This document shows positions 9,641 through 21,947 of a stretch of DNA of 34,117 nucleotides, in pieces (within the stretch, counting starts at the first letter, position 1; each line of letters begins with the position of its first letter). Both the position numbers and the translations under genes were made by a program. This stretch comes from Gnetum montanum (Eukaryota > Streptophyta > Gnetopsida > Gnetales > Gnetaceae): assembly GCA_015680685.1 (NCBI GenBank), contig MNCI01001033.1, positions 64,809 to 98,925 on the forward strand, read 5' to 3'. The notes under the pieces are model-generated. The model had not been told where the DNA came from. It ran no database searches and saw only the letters and a list, made by a program, of their open reading frames with translations.

Positions 9641-10100
9641 AACATGTTCTCATATGTGAATACCTTGACATTATCATTAAGGAATTTTGTGATGCTTTGC
9701 TTCATTTGAGGCTCTAACAAGGAACTAAATTTCAATGTTTTTACCTCACCTTTGCATGTTGCTACAGGGACTTCTATGAGAGGATCCTTAGTTACATCGC
9801 CTGCCTCTAGGTTTAGAGCTTTGACTAGATGGTCTAGCTAACCTAGAGATGTCTCTAGGAATGCTATATTTATGTCATAAACTATAGGCTTAAAGTCTAG
9901 GAGTTCAATGTTTATGCATCTCATGGAATTTCCATAAGGCCTAATTAAGACCAAGGTCAAATGAACATGCTCGTATGCACTCATGCTACAATGCTACCAA
10001 GAGTCTTGTAAAACAACTAGAAAAATGTCAAGTGACACCTACCTTAATAAAGTAATACATATAAAATAAGGAAGATAATGTTATGAAAATTTTCCTAACT
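9641..10100 (-). pseudogene. Remnant upstream of RT; truncated end of the minus-strand element
   Basis: The region upstream of RT on the minus strand should hold the protease and gag. Only fragments with frequent stops are readable, and no DTG/DSG protease box was found. Similarity to the element seems to end near 10100, where a different, plus-strand promoter region begins. No gag and no 5' LTR of this element are visible, so it is 5'-truncated. Confidence 0.45.
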
Positions 10101-10447
10101 GTGCAGTTGATAGGACCAGGTAAGCAAGTGTGTAAATTAGTTTTGGGGCCTTGATTGGCCCTAGGATTGCTATTTTAAGGTTGTAGCGAACCATGGCTTA
10201 TGTAGGATGCATCAGTTTAAGTAAGGCTTAGAAGGTTTTGAATGTGGGATTAAGCTGGGCATTTATTGGGCATTAAAAAAATGCAAAAAATTTCTAAGTA
10301 TGGGAATGTTGGAAAAGTTAGAAAATTTTTCTAGCTTTGGGTACTATGCTTGTCCCACATTACATACAAGACACAAGATAATCCTGCATTATGCATGGGA
10401 CATGGGATAGTACCTAAAAGGGTGACATGTCCTTCACCCCAAAAGAG

Positions 10448-10455
10448 TATAAATA
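10448..10455 (+). promoter_or_regulatory. TATA box upstream of the spliced unknown gene
   Basis: TATAAATA in the context GAGTATAAATAGGAG, about 165 bp before the ATG pair at 10615. This fits a transcription start near 10480 and a leader of roughly 135 nt. Whether it belongs to an LTR or to a free-standing promoter cannot be told, because no matching downstream LTR was found. Confidence 0.55.
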
Positions 10456-10614
10456 GGAGTTTTACCATAGTCAACCTATCATTTTTAAAAGTAAAAACAA
10501 ATATTCACCAAGCATAGTGCAGCCAAGGTGGAGGAAGTAAGAGCATACCGATGAAAGAGAGGAAGCTAGAGCATAGCAAAGAGGAAAAGGAAAGTAGGAG
10601 CATAACCATCAACC

Positions 10615-13600
10615 ATGATGCACTGTAGTGAATGCCAAGATCCCAACCTTACCAACATGAATGAAGGAGAATGCACATTGATGCATCTTCCTTGGGCATG
10701 CATAGAGGATCAAAGGGAGATGTTGTCACCAAGGTAAGGTACTATGCTCTACCCTTGTGATTTATTTCTTTTTCTTCTTCACCTTGGGGTTTTTGGGTTT
10801 TGAGAGTGGCCTACCATGGGTAGGGACCACCATTGCCACTACAGCTACCATTAGCCACAACTAGGAGAGGGAGTGCGTGTGGTGGATTTTGTGAGTTTCT
10901 GTGTCTTTTGTTGCAAGGGTTTATCTCTTCTTTCTTTTTTTGTGTACCATGTGTAGCACAAGAAAAGGGTTTTCTACGTGCCACCTGTGGCACAGAATAG
11001 GGGTTTTTGGTGTACTATGCATTATGTGGGAAAAGGCCAGAATGGTTTGTGGGAACACATTTTTTTGTTTATTTTTAGCTATGATCGAGTGGCTTGAAGA
11101 CGAGTATAAAGCATAATGATCTAGGCAGGGTGACTGTAAGGGTCATGGTTGTCACATTAGGGTATGCTCCTAAGAGCATGACAAAAAAGTTAGAGAACAA
11201 AAATTCTAATTTTCTAGTGTTACACTTTGTAGGCAGCATAGTCAATAGTTAGAAATTTTTGTAGTTCCAAAGGTTACACTATGCGATGAGTGTAACCAAC
11301 TTAGAAATTTCTTGCAATTGTTACGCTCTACAAGGAGTGTAGCCAACACTTAGAATTTTTTTTTCTTTTCCATTTTTGAGGGTTATGCTCTATGGGAAGC
11401 ATAGTTGATGGTTAGAAAATTGTTTGATATTTCTAAATTTATAACTTTTATAAATGTGAAACATAGATGTTAGTGTTGTGCCCCATTGAGAACTAGGCAT
11501 GTTAGATGGGTTTGCTAACGTCCCTTTCCCATGAGGCTTGTTAGGGAAGTTAAGAGTTTTACTAATATGTTAAGTCTAATTTTTATGCATTTTTTCATTT
11601 TTTGTATCCAATGCTAACATTCTCCTCTTGTTACTACTATGGCTGTAGGGTATTGTTGAAATCCATCCTTGTCATGGTTGAGTTGGTGGGCATCTTATGT
11701 TGTACGAGTGAACCTGTGCCAAACGTACTAGCACCAAACACACATGTGGGTCACTAGGTAGTATGGTTTAGGTCAGAAGCACAAGAGTTCCTAGAATTTT
11801 TTCTTTGCCACTTTAGTGTGATGATATGGTCACACTTGGCAATAGAAGTAGCCAACTTCATAATGGAAACACTATTTCCTAGGTCAAATTGAGGCATCCT
11901 AAGATCCATATTCAATGATCCTACTAGTAATGAAGGAGTAGGGAGATTAGGCTAGGGCCCCATGGGCCTTAGGCCTTTTTCTAGAATTTAGTAAATGCAA
12001 AAATTCCAATGCTACAATAAGAATAACATGTTGTTCATTGCTCAACGCATACATACTCTTTTCCAGAACCCACCTAGGATAGTATATTATGCTAGAGGGT
12101 GAGTCCTCTTATGATATTTGTACTATTCATTTGATTATGACTCACATGAGGATGCTAACTACTCATGTCTATTGCCAGATTTACTATTGATGCACATGGC
12201 CTCCATGATGAGGAGGGGGCATTGAACTTGATTCTCACTACCCTACAGGAATTTTCATCTTCTAAGAATGTTCATGCAATGATGATTGGGTAGATTGGAG
12301 TAGACCTAGAAAAACTCCCTCATCAATATTTTAAGGATTATGAGAGGTGTCAAGCTCATGGCTAGTTGGATGCTGAGTGGGTGACTAGCATACCAAGCAT
12401 GGAGGAGGTTTTAGCTCCACCACTTTCATCCTGCACACCATTTGTGCCATGTAAGTAGTTTATCATTCATTTTTATGCATTTTTTGCTTTGCTTTTCTCA
12501 TGTTGCTAACTTTACTTTTTTCTATTCCAACTACAGTTAAGTCAGGAGAGATAATGGTGATTGCAACAGGCCACACTAAGGCCACTCTCATCATGAAATA
12601 TGGTGAGGTTGAGACTTCATAGCATTGGTTGTGCTATGAGGCCCCAGTGGAGATAACCAAGAAACTTCAATGGGCTAGGCTAATGGACCTTTTCTTGGCT
12701 TTTATCCCTAGTATCCAAATGGCCAAAATGATTGTCATCATCAACTCTTTTAATGAGAGCATTGATCGCTTCATCACACAGGCCTGTGGTGTGTGGGTGA
12801 CCTTTGACATCACAAATGAATTCTTTGCAGAGCTCTTTAGCCTTTCCTTTGAGAGCCTATTAGTTGCAAAAAATATTGACAAAGCCATATATCATAGAGG
12901 GGACATTGAGGAGTGGTTGGACACTTCTAAGGCCCACAAAGAAATACAAGTCAAGGAAGTAAAGATACCCATGGTCCACCACCTCTATCTAGTCTTTCAT
13001 GCTCATGCATTCCCAAAGTTTCTCAACTAAGGGAAGATTCTCAAGTGGAACAAGCTTGGGTGATGAGGGATGTAATAGAGGAGGGAACATAGTACAACTG
13101 GGCCTCTTACCTTGTTGGTAACCTACATGATAAAATTATTAGGTTGTGCCACAACCTCCAAGCAAGGTTGCATGTGCACTTTTCATTCTTTGTGGCATGC
13201 CTACGAAGATTCATGGAGTTTTTGGTGGTTTGTGAGGATGGACAGTGGGTGGTGCAAGACCATAGACAAATCTCTAGGCCATGGATCCAACACCTTTTCA
13301 ATGCCACATGGTCATAGGATCCTCCAGAGGTAATCGATAACTCACTTTTTGTAACAACCAGAGGCAATTTGGGATGATCTTACCACACACTTAATAGTGC
13401 AGATGAGGCCCCATTGACCAACACTAGAAATGTAGCGAGAGGGATGTCACTCATTAATAAGGTAGTGGAATCATCTAGAATAAATATTAAGAAGCAACAC
13501 CCCATAGAGTAGCCCATACATGAAGTGGAGGAGAATGACAAAAGAATTCAATTTAAGTTTTGCAATGTACACTTAGAAATCACAAGTAAGTATGAATCAT

Positions 13601-15204
13601 TGGCTACTACTATAATATGCCATACTATACTATACTCATTATTGAAAATTCTAATCCTAACTTATGTGATGTATGAAAAGAGGACCCCTGTAGTCGTAGT
13701 AGAGCCCATAGAGGATGATGTCCCTCCTCAACCTAAGGGACAAGTAGTAAATGAAGAGAAACAAGAAGCCATATAAGTGATATGGAAACTTGAAGAAGAA
13801 GGGTTGCTACAGTTTGAAGGAGGTGAGTTTGAAAATTTCTTTGATAGAGTGCAAATAGATGATCCCTCCACTCTTACATCTGAGGGCTTGTTGGGTAGGA
13901 GCTTTGCATTGCCATCTTTTGTTTTCTTTATTTTTATTTTTTAGCCCTTACACCCTTGGCTATTGGTTATTTGATAATTACTAAGTGTGTTATGTTGTAG
14001 TCACCAGTGTTTCCACTAACCACCCAATGTCCACATCCACCTTTTGTATGCAATCATGGACGAAGGCTCCTAATAAGTTTACCTTTATGCAAGGCTTGGT
14101 GGATGACATGATGGGCCATATACAATAAATGGACCCTAAGATTAGTATGTCTATATTTACCTATTTTTCTCTACTAATTTATTTCTTGGTTTATGACTAA
14201 CATTTCTTTGCCTATCATGTGATAACAGGCTCCCAGATTTAGTGTGATCCAAAGAGGATGGCCCAGGTTGTTGTTGTGCCTAAGTTTCCCCCTGAGGTGG
14301 AGCAAGTGTCGTACCATGTGTATGATAAGGCAAGTAAATGTGTTCTTTCATCTATGAGAGCATTGTGGGACTATAGGTGTATTAATGAGCACATGTGAAA
14401 ATGGGTACAGAAGTTCTAGGAGAGGGGGGAAAGCTAGGATGCAAAAGTGGAGCACCTACAATCTCATTATGACTTCTTGGTGGCACACAACAAACCAGAT
14501 GGTACCTAATGCATAGATAAAATTAACTATGCTAAGTATTGAGTAACCATTCATGGTAAGAATGAGGCCACACATGAGGTGATTGAGCAACGGTTGTAGA
14601 TGGACCTACTAGTAAGGAAGAACCAAGACTGGAAGGATTACAACACAAAAGTGTATCAATGGGGCTAGACTCAAAAATATCATAAGCACCACTATAAGCA
14701 AGAATATGAAGCATACCTTAAAAGGTACAAAGATGAGTCCATAGATTGCCATTTCTGAGACATTTTTTGATGCAATTGGTGCAACACAGGCCTATGAACT
14801 ATTTTCCAACAATGTAGTGGTGAGTAGAACCCAAGAGAGACACATCGCTATACCTTTAGGAGAGGTCACTTTTGCTACATTTTTGTTGGGACCACCCTCA
14901 TGGATAGCTATGGAGAAAGGGAAGACCCTCACAGGTGTTGACCTTGGCGAGGAGGATTTGACATGGCTATCGAAGGAGAAAATCCTCTAATTCTTGGAGA
15001 TGGGCCTCAATAAGATGCCCCTAAACATGGATGTAGGTCCTTCTCAGGTTGGTCTAGTTTGAATTGTTTTTATTTACATTATTATAGTTTTGCATGTCAC
15101 ATTATTAGTTAGCTAATTTATTATTTTATTTTTATTTAATGTAGGTTTTGAGGAATGGCGTAGGCCCTAATGGAGCAGCAGAGGAAGAGGACAAAGAACC
15201 CTAG
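10615..15204 (+). pseudogene. Multi-exon unknown gene, decayed, probably carried by a mobile element
   Basis: Exon 1 (10615-10733) opens MMHCSECQDPNLTNMNEGEC and ends in phase 2 at AAG|GTAAGG. Intron 1 runs 10734-12178 (ends TTGCCAG). Exon 2 (12179-12450) continues FTIDAHGLHDEEGALNLI in frame. Intron 2 (12451-12536) has donor GTAAGT, branch-like TGCTAAC and acceptor CTACAG, and exon 3 resumes FKSGEIMVIATGH in frame, running through an open stretch to 13027. Further likely introns begin near 13585 (GTAAGTATGA) and 14140 (GTATGT) with acceptors near 13680 and 14230; a last one is 15048-15144, joining PLNMDVGPSQ to VLRNGVGPNGAAEEEDKEP and a stop at 15202. There are several TAG stops at apparent Trp or Gln codons and at least one frameshift near 13040. 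I recognise no catalytic domain. A segment GVWVTFDITNEFFAELFSL resembles the short 'G-x-V-x-f-x-x-e' blocks of plant mobile-element ORFs, but that is only an impression. Confidence 0.6.
11160..11440 (+). repeat. Recurrent short palindromes inside intron 1 of the unknown gene
   Basis: A unit of about 55-65 bp with variants of GTTACACTCT...GAGTGTAGCCAACACTTAGAAA recurs four to five times, for example near 11220, 11275, 11320 and 11385. Each unit contains a small stem of the CTACACTC/GAGTGTAG type. The same vocabulary appears in the LTRs at 1803-4876 and 15732-17608. Confidence 0.5.
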
Positions 15205-15731
15205 CCCCCACCGAACACTGCTAGTTGAGCAACCTAGAATGTAGCCCTGCTATAGGGCAATTTTGTATTTTTGGAAATTTTTTATTTTGAATGTAAACTT
15301 GAACTATGTATTTTATTGATAATTTAGTGAAAATATGACAATTATTCATATATCACTTTGTTGTATTTTATATCATGTTGCTGTAATTTTAACTTGTAAT
15401 TTGATTAACATAATTAGGCCCCCTGTGGACCCCCATGCTAGTTTAAGGCCATTTTGGACCATCACGCAAAAGAAAATAATTTGCTAGTTTTAGGCCTTAT
15501 TAGGCCATATATATATTGAAAATGAAAAGGCTAAATAAAACTTCATAAACTAAAGAAATGAAGTAACTAATGCAAGATGAAAATAACAACACAAACGTAA
15601 TTATATAAGTGAAGAACAAAAAGTAAGCAAAACATGCAAACGAACTAAGGGAATGCCTTAGTCATGTAAGTGTTTTCTAACCCGATGTAGGTTAGGACGT
15701 ACGTAAGGCCTAGGAGGCATAAGACAGTATT
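15205..15731. other. Noncoding AT-rich spacer
   Basis: No gene was seen. It holds two copies of the word family GCTAGTTTAAGGCC (near 15438 and 15492), shared with the array at 5639-5910, which suggests that it is the 3' noncoding part of a related element. Confidence 0.35.
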
Positions 15732-16337
15732 TGAAACACCATAAAATTTCATGACCCTCATGCTTCAGCAAAGTCTTCGAATTTGGGCAAGGATTTCCAC
15801 AAGTGCAGCATCATGATGGTTTGCCAGGAAAATGTAGGCACTAAGGACAGACTGTACAGTCTGGAAAGTTTACTATCTCCAGGGCTAATAGGCCTACTGG
15901 ATGCTCTAGCCTGCCCAATTGGATAGTTGACCTAGCTGACAGTCTACCCAGTGACCATGCTAGGAATTATCGAAAGTGTTCAAGATGAGAAAAATAGTTC
16001 GGCAAGTTTTCTAGTGGAGAAGTCTGTTATGCTACGCTATGCTGTGCTGTGCTGCAAGCCTTGAAAAAATTGACCAAGCATCCAAATGCAAATTTGATAG
16101 AATGTTTGCAAAACAACTCAGGATTCAGCCAACACAAGATGCTACGCTATGCAACCTAGCATGGCGTAGCAAGGGCAGAACACGCAAAGGATCCTTTGCC
16201 AAATGGTCCTAGCAAAAGAACTATATTTGGCAACACTTTGGTTCCCAAAACTACCCCGTCTCACTTAGCCCTCAAACCTCATGCAAAGTCTCTTGATAAA
16301 ACATTGTGAATTAGACAAATATGCATGACATATTGGC

Positions 16338-16379
16338 TGCTATGCTATGCTATGCTATATAGCATAGCATAGCGTAGCA
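16338..16379. repeat. Near-perfect 21-bp hairpin in LTR U3
   Basis: The arms are built from repeats of CTATG and CATAG around the centre GCTATATAGC. The 21-nt arms pair with one mismatch, which would be a G-U wobble in RNA. It is the longest of many related palindromes in this LTR family. Confidence 0.75.
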
Positions 16380-16988
16380 AGGATGAAAATCAACAAAATG
16401 CCCCAAGGATGAACTTGGCATGTCCAAAGGATTTTTGGTATGGAGGATAAAAGTTGCAATTGTTTGCCTGACTAAGCCTTAGATAAATGCTCTAAGATCC
16501 TATGCAAGTTTCCTATCTAGACCGGTGGCTACGCTATGCTATGCTACGCAACATAACAAATCGTAGAAAGCAGTTACTTACACTACGACAATGTGCTGAA
16601 CAACATGAGTAGTGCAAGACTGGCATGGAGGCATTAAGACATCTTTGACTAGCTCTATAACTTGTTGGCAATGATTATTCTCACATTGATATCTCTTTGG
16701 TAGACAAAATTAGCAAGTTTGTTTCATTTTGCATACCCCTACCCAATCCCCAAAAATTGTTCCTATGCTTGACCCTACTTGCAAGAGTAGGGAAGATGTA
16801 GTCCTGGGGCATAGGCTCCATTTTGCTTGCATTGTTGGCACATTGAATTTTGGCACATGTAGTTTCAGAAGTATGGTCATAGCATAACAAAGCTCGGCTC
16901 CAACATCACACACCTACGTCCATGTTTGCACCTTGTGGGGCCTAGGACATGTGGCACCTAGACCACGTTTTTCTCCTACTCCTAGCCC

Positions 16989-16996
16989 TATAAATA
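16989..16996 (+). promoter_or_regulatory. TATA box of the 5' LTR
   Basis: TATAAATA in CCCTATAAATACCTCGG, at the same relative position as in the LTR at 1803-3600. Confidence 0.65.
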
Positions 16997-17613
16997 CCTC
17001 GGCAAACAATGCTTGAAGGGTTGGCTTTTGGCATGGTTGGCTTTTGAGTTAGCTTTTGGAGAGCATACCTGGCATCCTTAACACTCTAGTTGGCTTTGAG
17101 CTTCTTGGTTAGCTTCAGACACCCTTTTACGAGTTTAGTATTCTAGCATCTTGGTAAGCCAATTGGCAAATAGAAGAATCCTGAGAGGCAAGTTATTAAC
17201 TATAGCTCAAGAGCCTATGACCATATTGTTCTATGTAAGCTGTGTCCCTCCAGTATTGCATAACTAGTTATACACCTTTCAGCAAAGAAAAGGATCAAAT
17301 TTGCAACCTTGGGATGGTGCACTTTCTCACCCCAGTCTATTTTGCTATTTCCTTACTATCATCATGTTTTGCACTACTTTCACCACTTTATATTTATTGA
17401 TCATCGATTTATGTTGAGTGCTATGCTTCTGAAAAAAGTTTTTACAAAAGGTTAAGATATAGTGATTAAGTCCCTATTTAATTGACCAAATCCTTCAGGG
17501 TGCCCCATTTCCATTTCTCTCCAACATAGCCCTCACATGGATCCAGGGTTAAACTGTTCACCCAGCAACCTCTTGGTGTTCCAACCACCGATATTTTCGA
17601 TCGCAACAGTTTT

Positions 17614-17630
17614 TGGCGCTAGAAGAAGGG
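17614..17630 (+). promoter_or_regulatory. Probable primer-binding site
   Basis: TGGCGCTAGAAGAAGGG begins five bases after the LTR end. Tat-type plant elements commonly carry a TGGCGC-type site here, complementary to the 3' end of a host tRNA. The exact tRNA cannot be assigned without a search. Confidence 0.6.
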
Positions 17631-17717
17631 CCTTTTTGATGCCTTTTCTATGTCTTTTGGGTAGTCTTGCTTGCTATCTGTACCCCGTCAGACACTAGCA
17701 TAAAAGTGACACCCTTG

Positions 17718-17971
17718 NNNNNNNNNNNNNNNNNNNNNNNNNNNNNNNNNNNNNNNNNNNNNNNNNNNNNNNNNNNNNNNNNNNNNNNNNNNNNNNNNNN
17801 NNNNNNNNNNNNNNNNNNNNNNNNNNNNNNNNNNNNNNNNNNNNNNNNNNNNNNNNNNNNNNNNNNNNNNNNNNNNNNNNNNNNNNNNNNNNNNNNNNNN
17901 NNNNNNNNNNNNNNNNNNNNNNNNNNNNNNNNNNNNNNNNNNNNNNNNNNNNNNNNNNNNNNNNNNNNNNN
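17718..17971. other. Assembly gap of 254 Ns
   Basis: Run of N between the primer-binding region and the start of gag. The gap hides part of the leader. Confidence 0.99.
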
Positions 17972-17980
17972 ATCATATCA

Positions 17981-20280
17981 ATGGCTCCTAAACCAACTCA
18001 TACAAGTGAGTAGGTGTAGGAAGCGAGATACGACATCTCATTACAATAAAGTGTTCTAGGATGGACAGCAAGACCTAGACTCCCAATCTGAGGGTGGTAG
18101 CCAGACTTACCCTATAGCTATCCCTCCCACCATGGACTTCCAGTCAAACCTGCTTTTTGTGTCTGTCCCCTTTGTGATTACCATGAATCCACCACAACCT
18201 ACATTTTCATCAGCCTTGGGTAGCCATCTTGCATCATCAACGTATCAACATGCTCCCCCCTTAGTTTCATTCCCAAGCACTCTCCCTTCTCACTCTCTCC
18301 CATCCTCATACCAAGTGCCAGTCGAGTACATTGCCTTATGTTCACACTGTGTCTACATCACAATGGCATGGAGTTCCCACTCCCATTCCATCATCTACAC
18401 CTATTTCACCATTAGCGACAGGCCCAGCCCAAACCACATGGTGGACCCCAACCACTTTGCTCCTTATTTCGCAACCCTCCCAGATGTCATATTACTCTTA
18501 CCACCAAGCGTACCAAGTCCCATAGGTGTCACAACCAAGAGCAAGACTATGGTCTGCCCCATTAGTCATGTAAATGACTAATCCTATAGCACCACCAACA
18601 ACTACCACTCCGACAGCACCACCTAGTAGGTGGTGGACCTCATAGGCAAGACCCTTCATAGGGGTAGCCTCGATAGCACCCCCTATAAGCCAGGCTGCTA
18701 CCCTTACAATGCCACTAATGATGGTCACCCCTGCAACCCCACAACCATCTACATCATCTCCAGGTCTAGACCAAGCGTTCCAACTTATCCAGATCCTCAT
18801 TGAAGAGACTAAACATCTCAAAGCCATTGGTTCAGACATAATGCAGGTCATGGATTTCTACCATGAAAATCCCATCAGCTCGACCATTCCCATGCTCACA
18901 TTACCCCCTGGGATGCCACTCCCCCAACTCACAAAATACAATGGGGAGGGAGATCCCAATGCACATTTAGTCATGTTTAGATCTGAATCTTTGTTGTTGC
19001 ACCAGTGGCTGCACACTATTATTTGCATCTTTGTTATGTCTTTGAAGGGCAAAGCTTTAGACTGGTACTGCACACTCCCACATGCCTCCAGCTCAACTCT
19101 GGAGGAGCTGCTGACTCAATTTGTGACCCACTTCAAGTATAAATTGAAGGTAAAAGTCATGCTGGATCAGTTGATATGTGTCATGCAAGACCTGCTGGAG
19201 TCAGTGCAAAAGTTCATACATCAGTGGAGCGCTACCTTGAATGAGATCCGTGAGCCTATCATGGAGGCCCATATGTTGGCCACCTTCAAGGGGGTAGTAA
19301 ATGACTTTATCAAGTCCAAATTGTACTACCTAGTCCCACACTCTCTTAGTCAATCTTTCACCCATACGAAGAGCATCCAAGACATGGCCAAAGCAAGTAA
19401 AGACCTGACCTATGTTGCGTACAAAAATGCATATACCAAAAAAGATAAAGAGAACGACAAGGCCACGATAGCCATGGTGGCCACTGTGGTAAACAAGGCC
19501 AAATCCAACAGCAACAACAACAAAATGATGTCCACAACATCAACTAACCCCATGCCTAGCTCAAGTAATGCCGCCCAACCCTCAACGTCAGCACCAGAGG
19601 CATCGACCTAGCCTAAATCCAACTTCGAGCGTAAAGATCGCTCCAAATACACCCCTCTACCCATCAAGCCTTCAGAACTCCTGAAGAAATTGTTGGGGCT
19701 TGGGTATATTCAAGATAAATGGATGCCAGAGGAGGTGACCAAATGACATCAATGGTATTGTGAACTTCTTAGGAACCCCTCCTTGGCTACGCCTAACATG
19801 CTGCCAGTTCCTAAGAACTTCAAGATGGAATGGTTTTGTGACTACCATCAACTTTGTAGTGACAACATAGATTACTATCTAGCATTAAAAGATGACATCC
19901 AACAGATGATTGATCAAGGGAAGTTGGTTTTGGATGAAAGCAACCCTGTCCAGCCTGAAAATCAATCTATGCACGTCTACAAGGACCCCCTCAACACCAA
20001 CAATGTAGGGTACATCATCAACATGATTTGCATAGCTAGTAACCCAAAGCTGCCTTAGTAACCATTTGTGGTTCATGTGCCTCAACGTAGCATAGAAACA
20101 CCAATCTACAAACCTGAGAGCCTAAACAAAAAGTAGTTGGTCAATATCCAACAATTGAAACCTTTCCTTATGCAAAAGCAAGCCAATGTGACTAATGCCT
20201 CATCGAATGGACAACCACACTCTATATTCCACATCTCCTCCTTTCAACTTAGTCATGGGGGAGATGGCCATCCATGCTAA
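17981..20280 (+). pseudogene. Retrotransposon Gag (Tat-type), broken by several stops
   Basis: A start MAPKPTHT follows the gap. A Pro/Ser/Thr/Gln-rich leader is broken by stops and frameshifts, then an open stretch from 18709 gives the capsid region. Within it PLPQLTKYNGEGDPNAHL and MSLKGKALDWYCTLP are the two hallmark blocks of plant Retrotrans_gag proteins. The tail reads KPSELLKKLLGLGYI and then MEWFCDYHQLCSDNIDYYLA, which matches the CDYHxxxGHxxxxCxxLKxxIQxLIDxG knuckle with its Gly-His and final Cys lost. Read-through of TAG/TAA stops carries the frame to SHGGDGHPC at 20278. Gag packages element RNA into cytoplasmic particles. No protease or RT follows. Confidence 0.8.
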
Positions 20281-21700
20281 CCATGCATAAAACTCCTCAG
20301 TTTTCACTTTTTTTTACACATTTTTGTTTTATACTTTGTTGATTTTTACCTTTTTTTGGTTTTTTTACACTATTGATTTTCTTGATTTTTTGTTTAAAAA
20401 TATCATTAGTATGTTTTATCTTTCTTTAATATTTTATACTTATATATTTTACTTTACTTTGTTGTGACTTTTCATTTTTTTGCTAATAAAAGTGCTTTAT
20501 TACTATAAGACACAATGCCAATGTTTTTGTTTACTAATGGTGGTTTGTGCCTAATGTTTTGATTGCTAATGTCTAGTTTCTATTTTTGAATTTTGATGTT
20601 TGATGACTAAGACATGGTTTATTTTTCATGGAACAGGTAGTGAATCCATGTCATCCACCCATTCACAAACTCTATGATTTTCCTTGTTTCAGGAATATGT
20701 GGTTTCTTTTCACTAATTAAATTATAAACAAACTTGTGACCTTGGTAGTCTTTGAACTTGGAAAGGATTCAAAGGTCTAAAAAGGATGTGACTTCAAGGG
20801 GATTCAATACTCTTTATTCCTTTCTACTTGCTTGTGCACTTGTGTGTTTTCATAGATTTTTTACTATTCCACATCTTCCAATGCTAGGAAGTCAACATAA
20901 GTATTTGCATGGTGTGGTTCCCATAAAAAAAACACATACATAAGATGAGAATTCAAAGCATACCCCTTAGACATAATAACAAGCTACAAGCACTAGTTAT
21001 GGGACTAGAAAGACATGTTACCCATGCCTGAAGGTCCCCTCTAACTAAGGCCCCTTTTTCAATTTTGAATTCCCCTTAAATAATGAATAGTGTTTAATCT
21101 ATGATGCATGTTTGTATTTTGAGGACTAGATTGGTCTTAGAGTAGCGATGTGAAGTCACTAAAAGTGGTTATTTTTCATCTAGACTAAGGTTGAACTTTA
21201 TCAGGTCATTTAAACTTAATTTTCATAAAGGACTTCATTCCATCCTCTCAATCATCCTTTTATGTTGTCCATCACTCACATCATTGTTGGTTTCTATGTT
21301 ATTCTTGATGCGTTGGAGTTCTTGGATAGATTCTTCCAAGTTAGCCCTTAACTTGTCATAATCATTAATTGACTATGGGTCCCATGGACTCCCTAGTTGA
21401 GGTTATGTAAGGGAAAAAAGGACATGTGCCTGCTATGGGAAGGACCCATTTGCATATCTCTTGATTTGGATAGTAAAACATTTTACCTTAGACATTACTG
21501 CAATCATATCTTTCATGTGGCCCACTATGCATCAAACTCTGTTCTTCTTAAAATTTCATAAAATTTCATTCTCCAACAATTTTATCAATTTTCTAAACTC
21601 CAACATCCTCTTCTACTATTTTCATCATGTGCATGGCTTTTTGGGCTTCCATTTAACCCCCATTTCACTTAAAAACTATGTTTTTTCCAAGTTTTCACAA
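20281..21700. other. T-rich noncoding stretch downstream of gag
   Basis: Homopolymer T runs fill 20300-20480, and no pol-like frame was found on either strand. Open frames here (for example near 21461-21709) are low-complexity and phenylalanine-rich, typical of AT-rich noncoding DNA. It may contain the 3' end of the gag-only element and the beginning of the next LTR, but no boundary is clear. Confidence 0.4.
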
Positions 21701-21734
21701 AGTCAATGATGGTTAATAGTTGCATCAATTAGGC

Positions 21735-21815
21735 CTAGTCCACATAGCTAACCCTTGTTGATGGGGCCTCATTGACTAGGCCCCGTTGACACAACTTAAA
21801 AAAAATCTATAAATA
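21735..21815 (+). promoter_or_regulatory. LTR-like promoter upstream of second unknown gene
   Basis: TATAAATA at 21808-21815 follows the block GGGGCCTCATTGACTAGGCC, itself containing a GGCC...GGCC direct repeat. A related block, GAGGCCTTGTTGGCTGGGCC followed by TATAAA, is found at 25419-25472 on the other side of the gene. Similar promoters on both sides suggest a pair of LTRs, though similarity outside this block is weak. Confidence 0.4.
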
Positions 21816-21947
21816 CCACTAAACACTTTGAAATTTTTATCATTTTTTTCATAACAAGGGGTGAGTTTTTGCCATTTTTCAAAGCCCAAAACCTTCTAGC
21901 ACCCATAAATTTCTAACCATTTATCCTAATCACTCCATTATTCAATC

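Larger units (their letters stand above)
15732..17608 (+). mobile_element. 5' LTR of gag-only element, about 1.88 kb
   Basis: It starts TGAAACACC and ends CGCAACA, matching the LTR at 1803-3600 in landmark order: CTTGACCCTACT, TTTTGGCACATG, the TATA box at 16989-16996, and the end block with AACCTCTTGGTGTTCCAAC. It is followed within 5 bp by TGGCGCTAGAAGAAGGG, which has the form of a primer-binding site, and then by gag. U3 is dense in GCTACGCT/AGCATAGC palindromes. No matching 3' LTR was found downstream. The start is placed by comparison and is less certain than the end. Confidence 0.75.

Noticed and set aside
17667-18059. Open frames across the run of Ns
   Set aside because: They exist only because N codons are not counted as stops.
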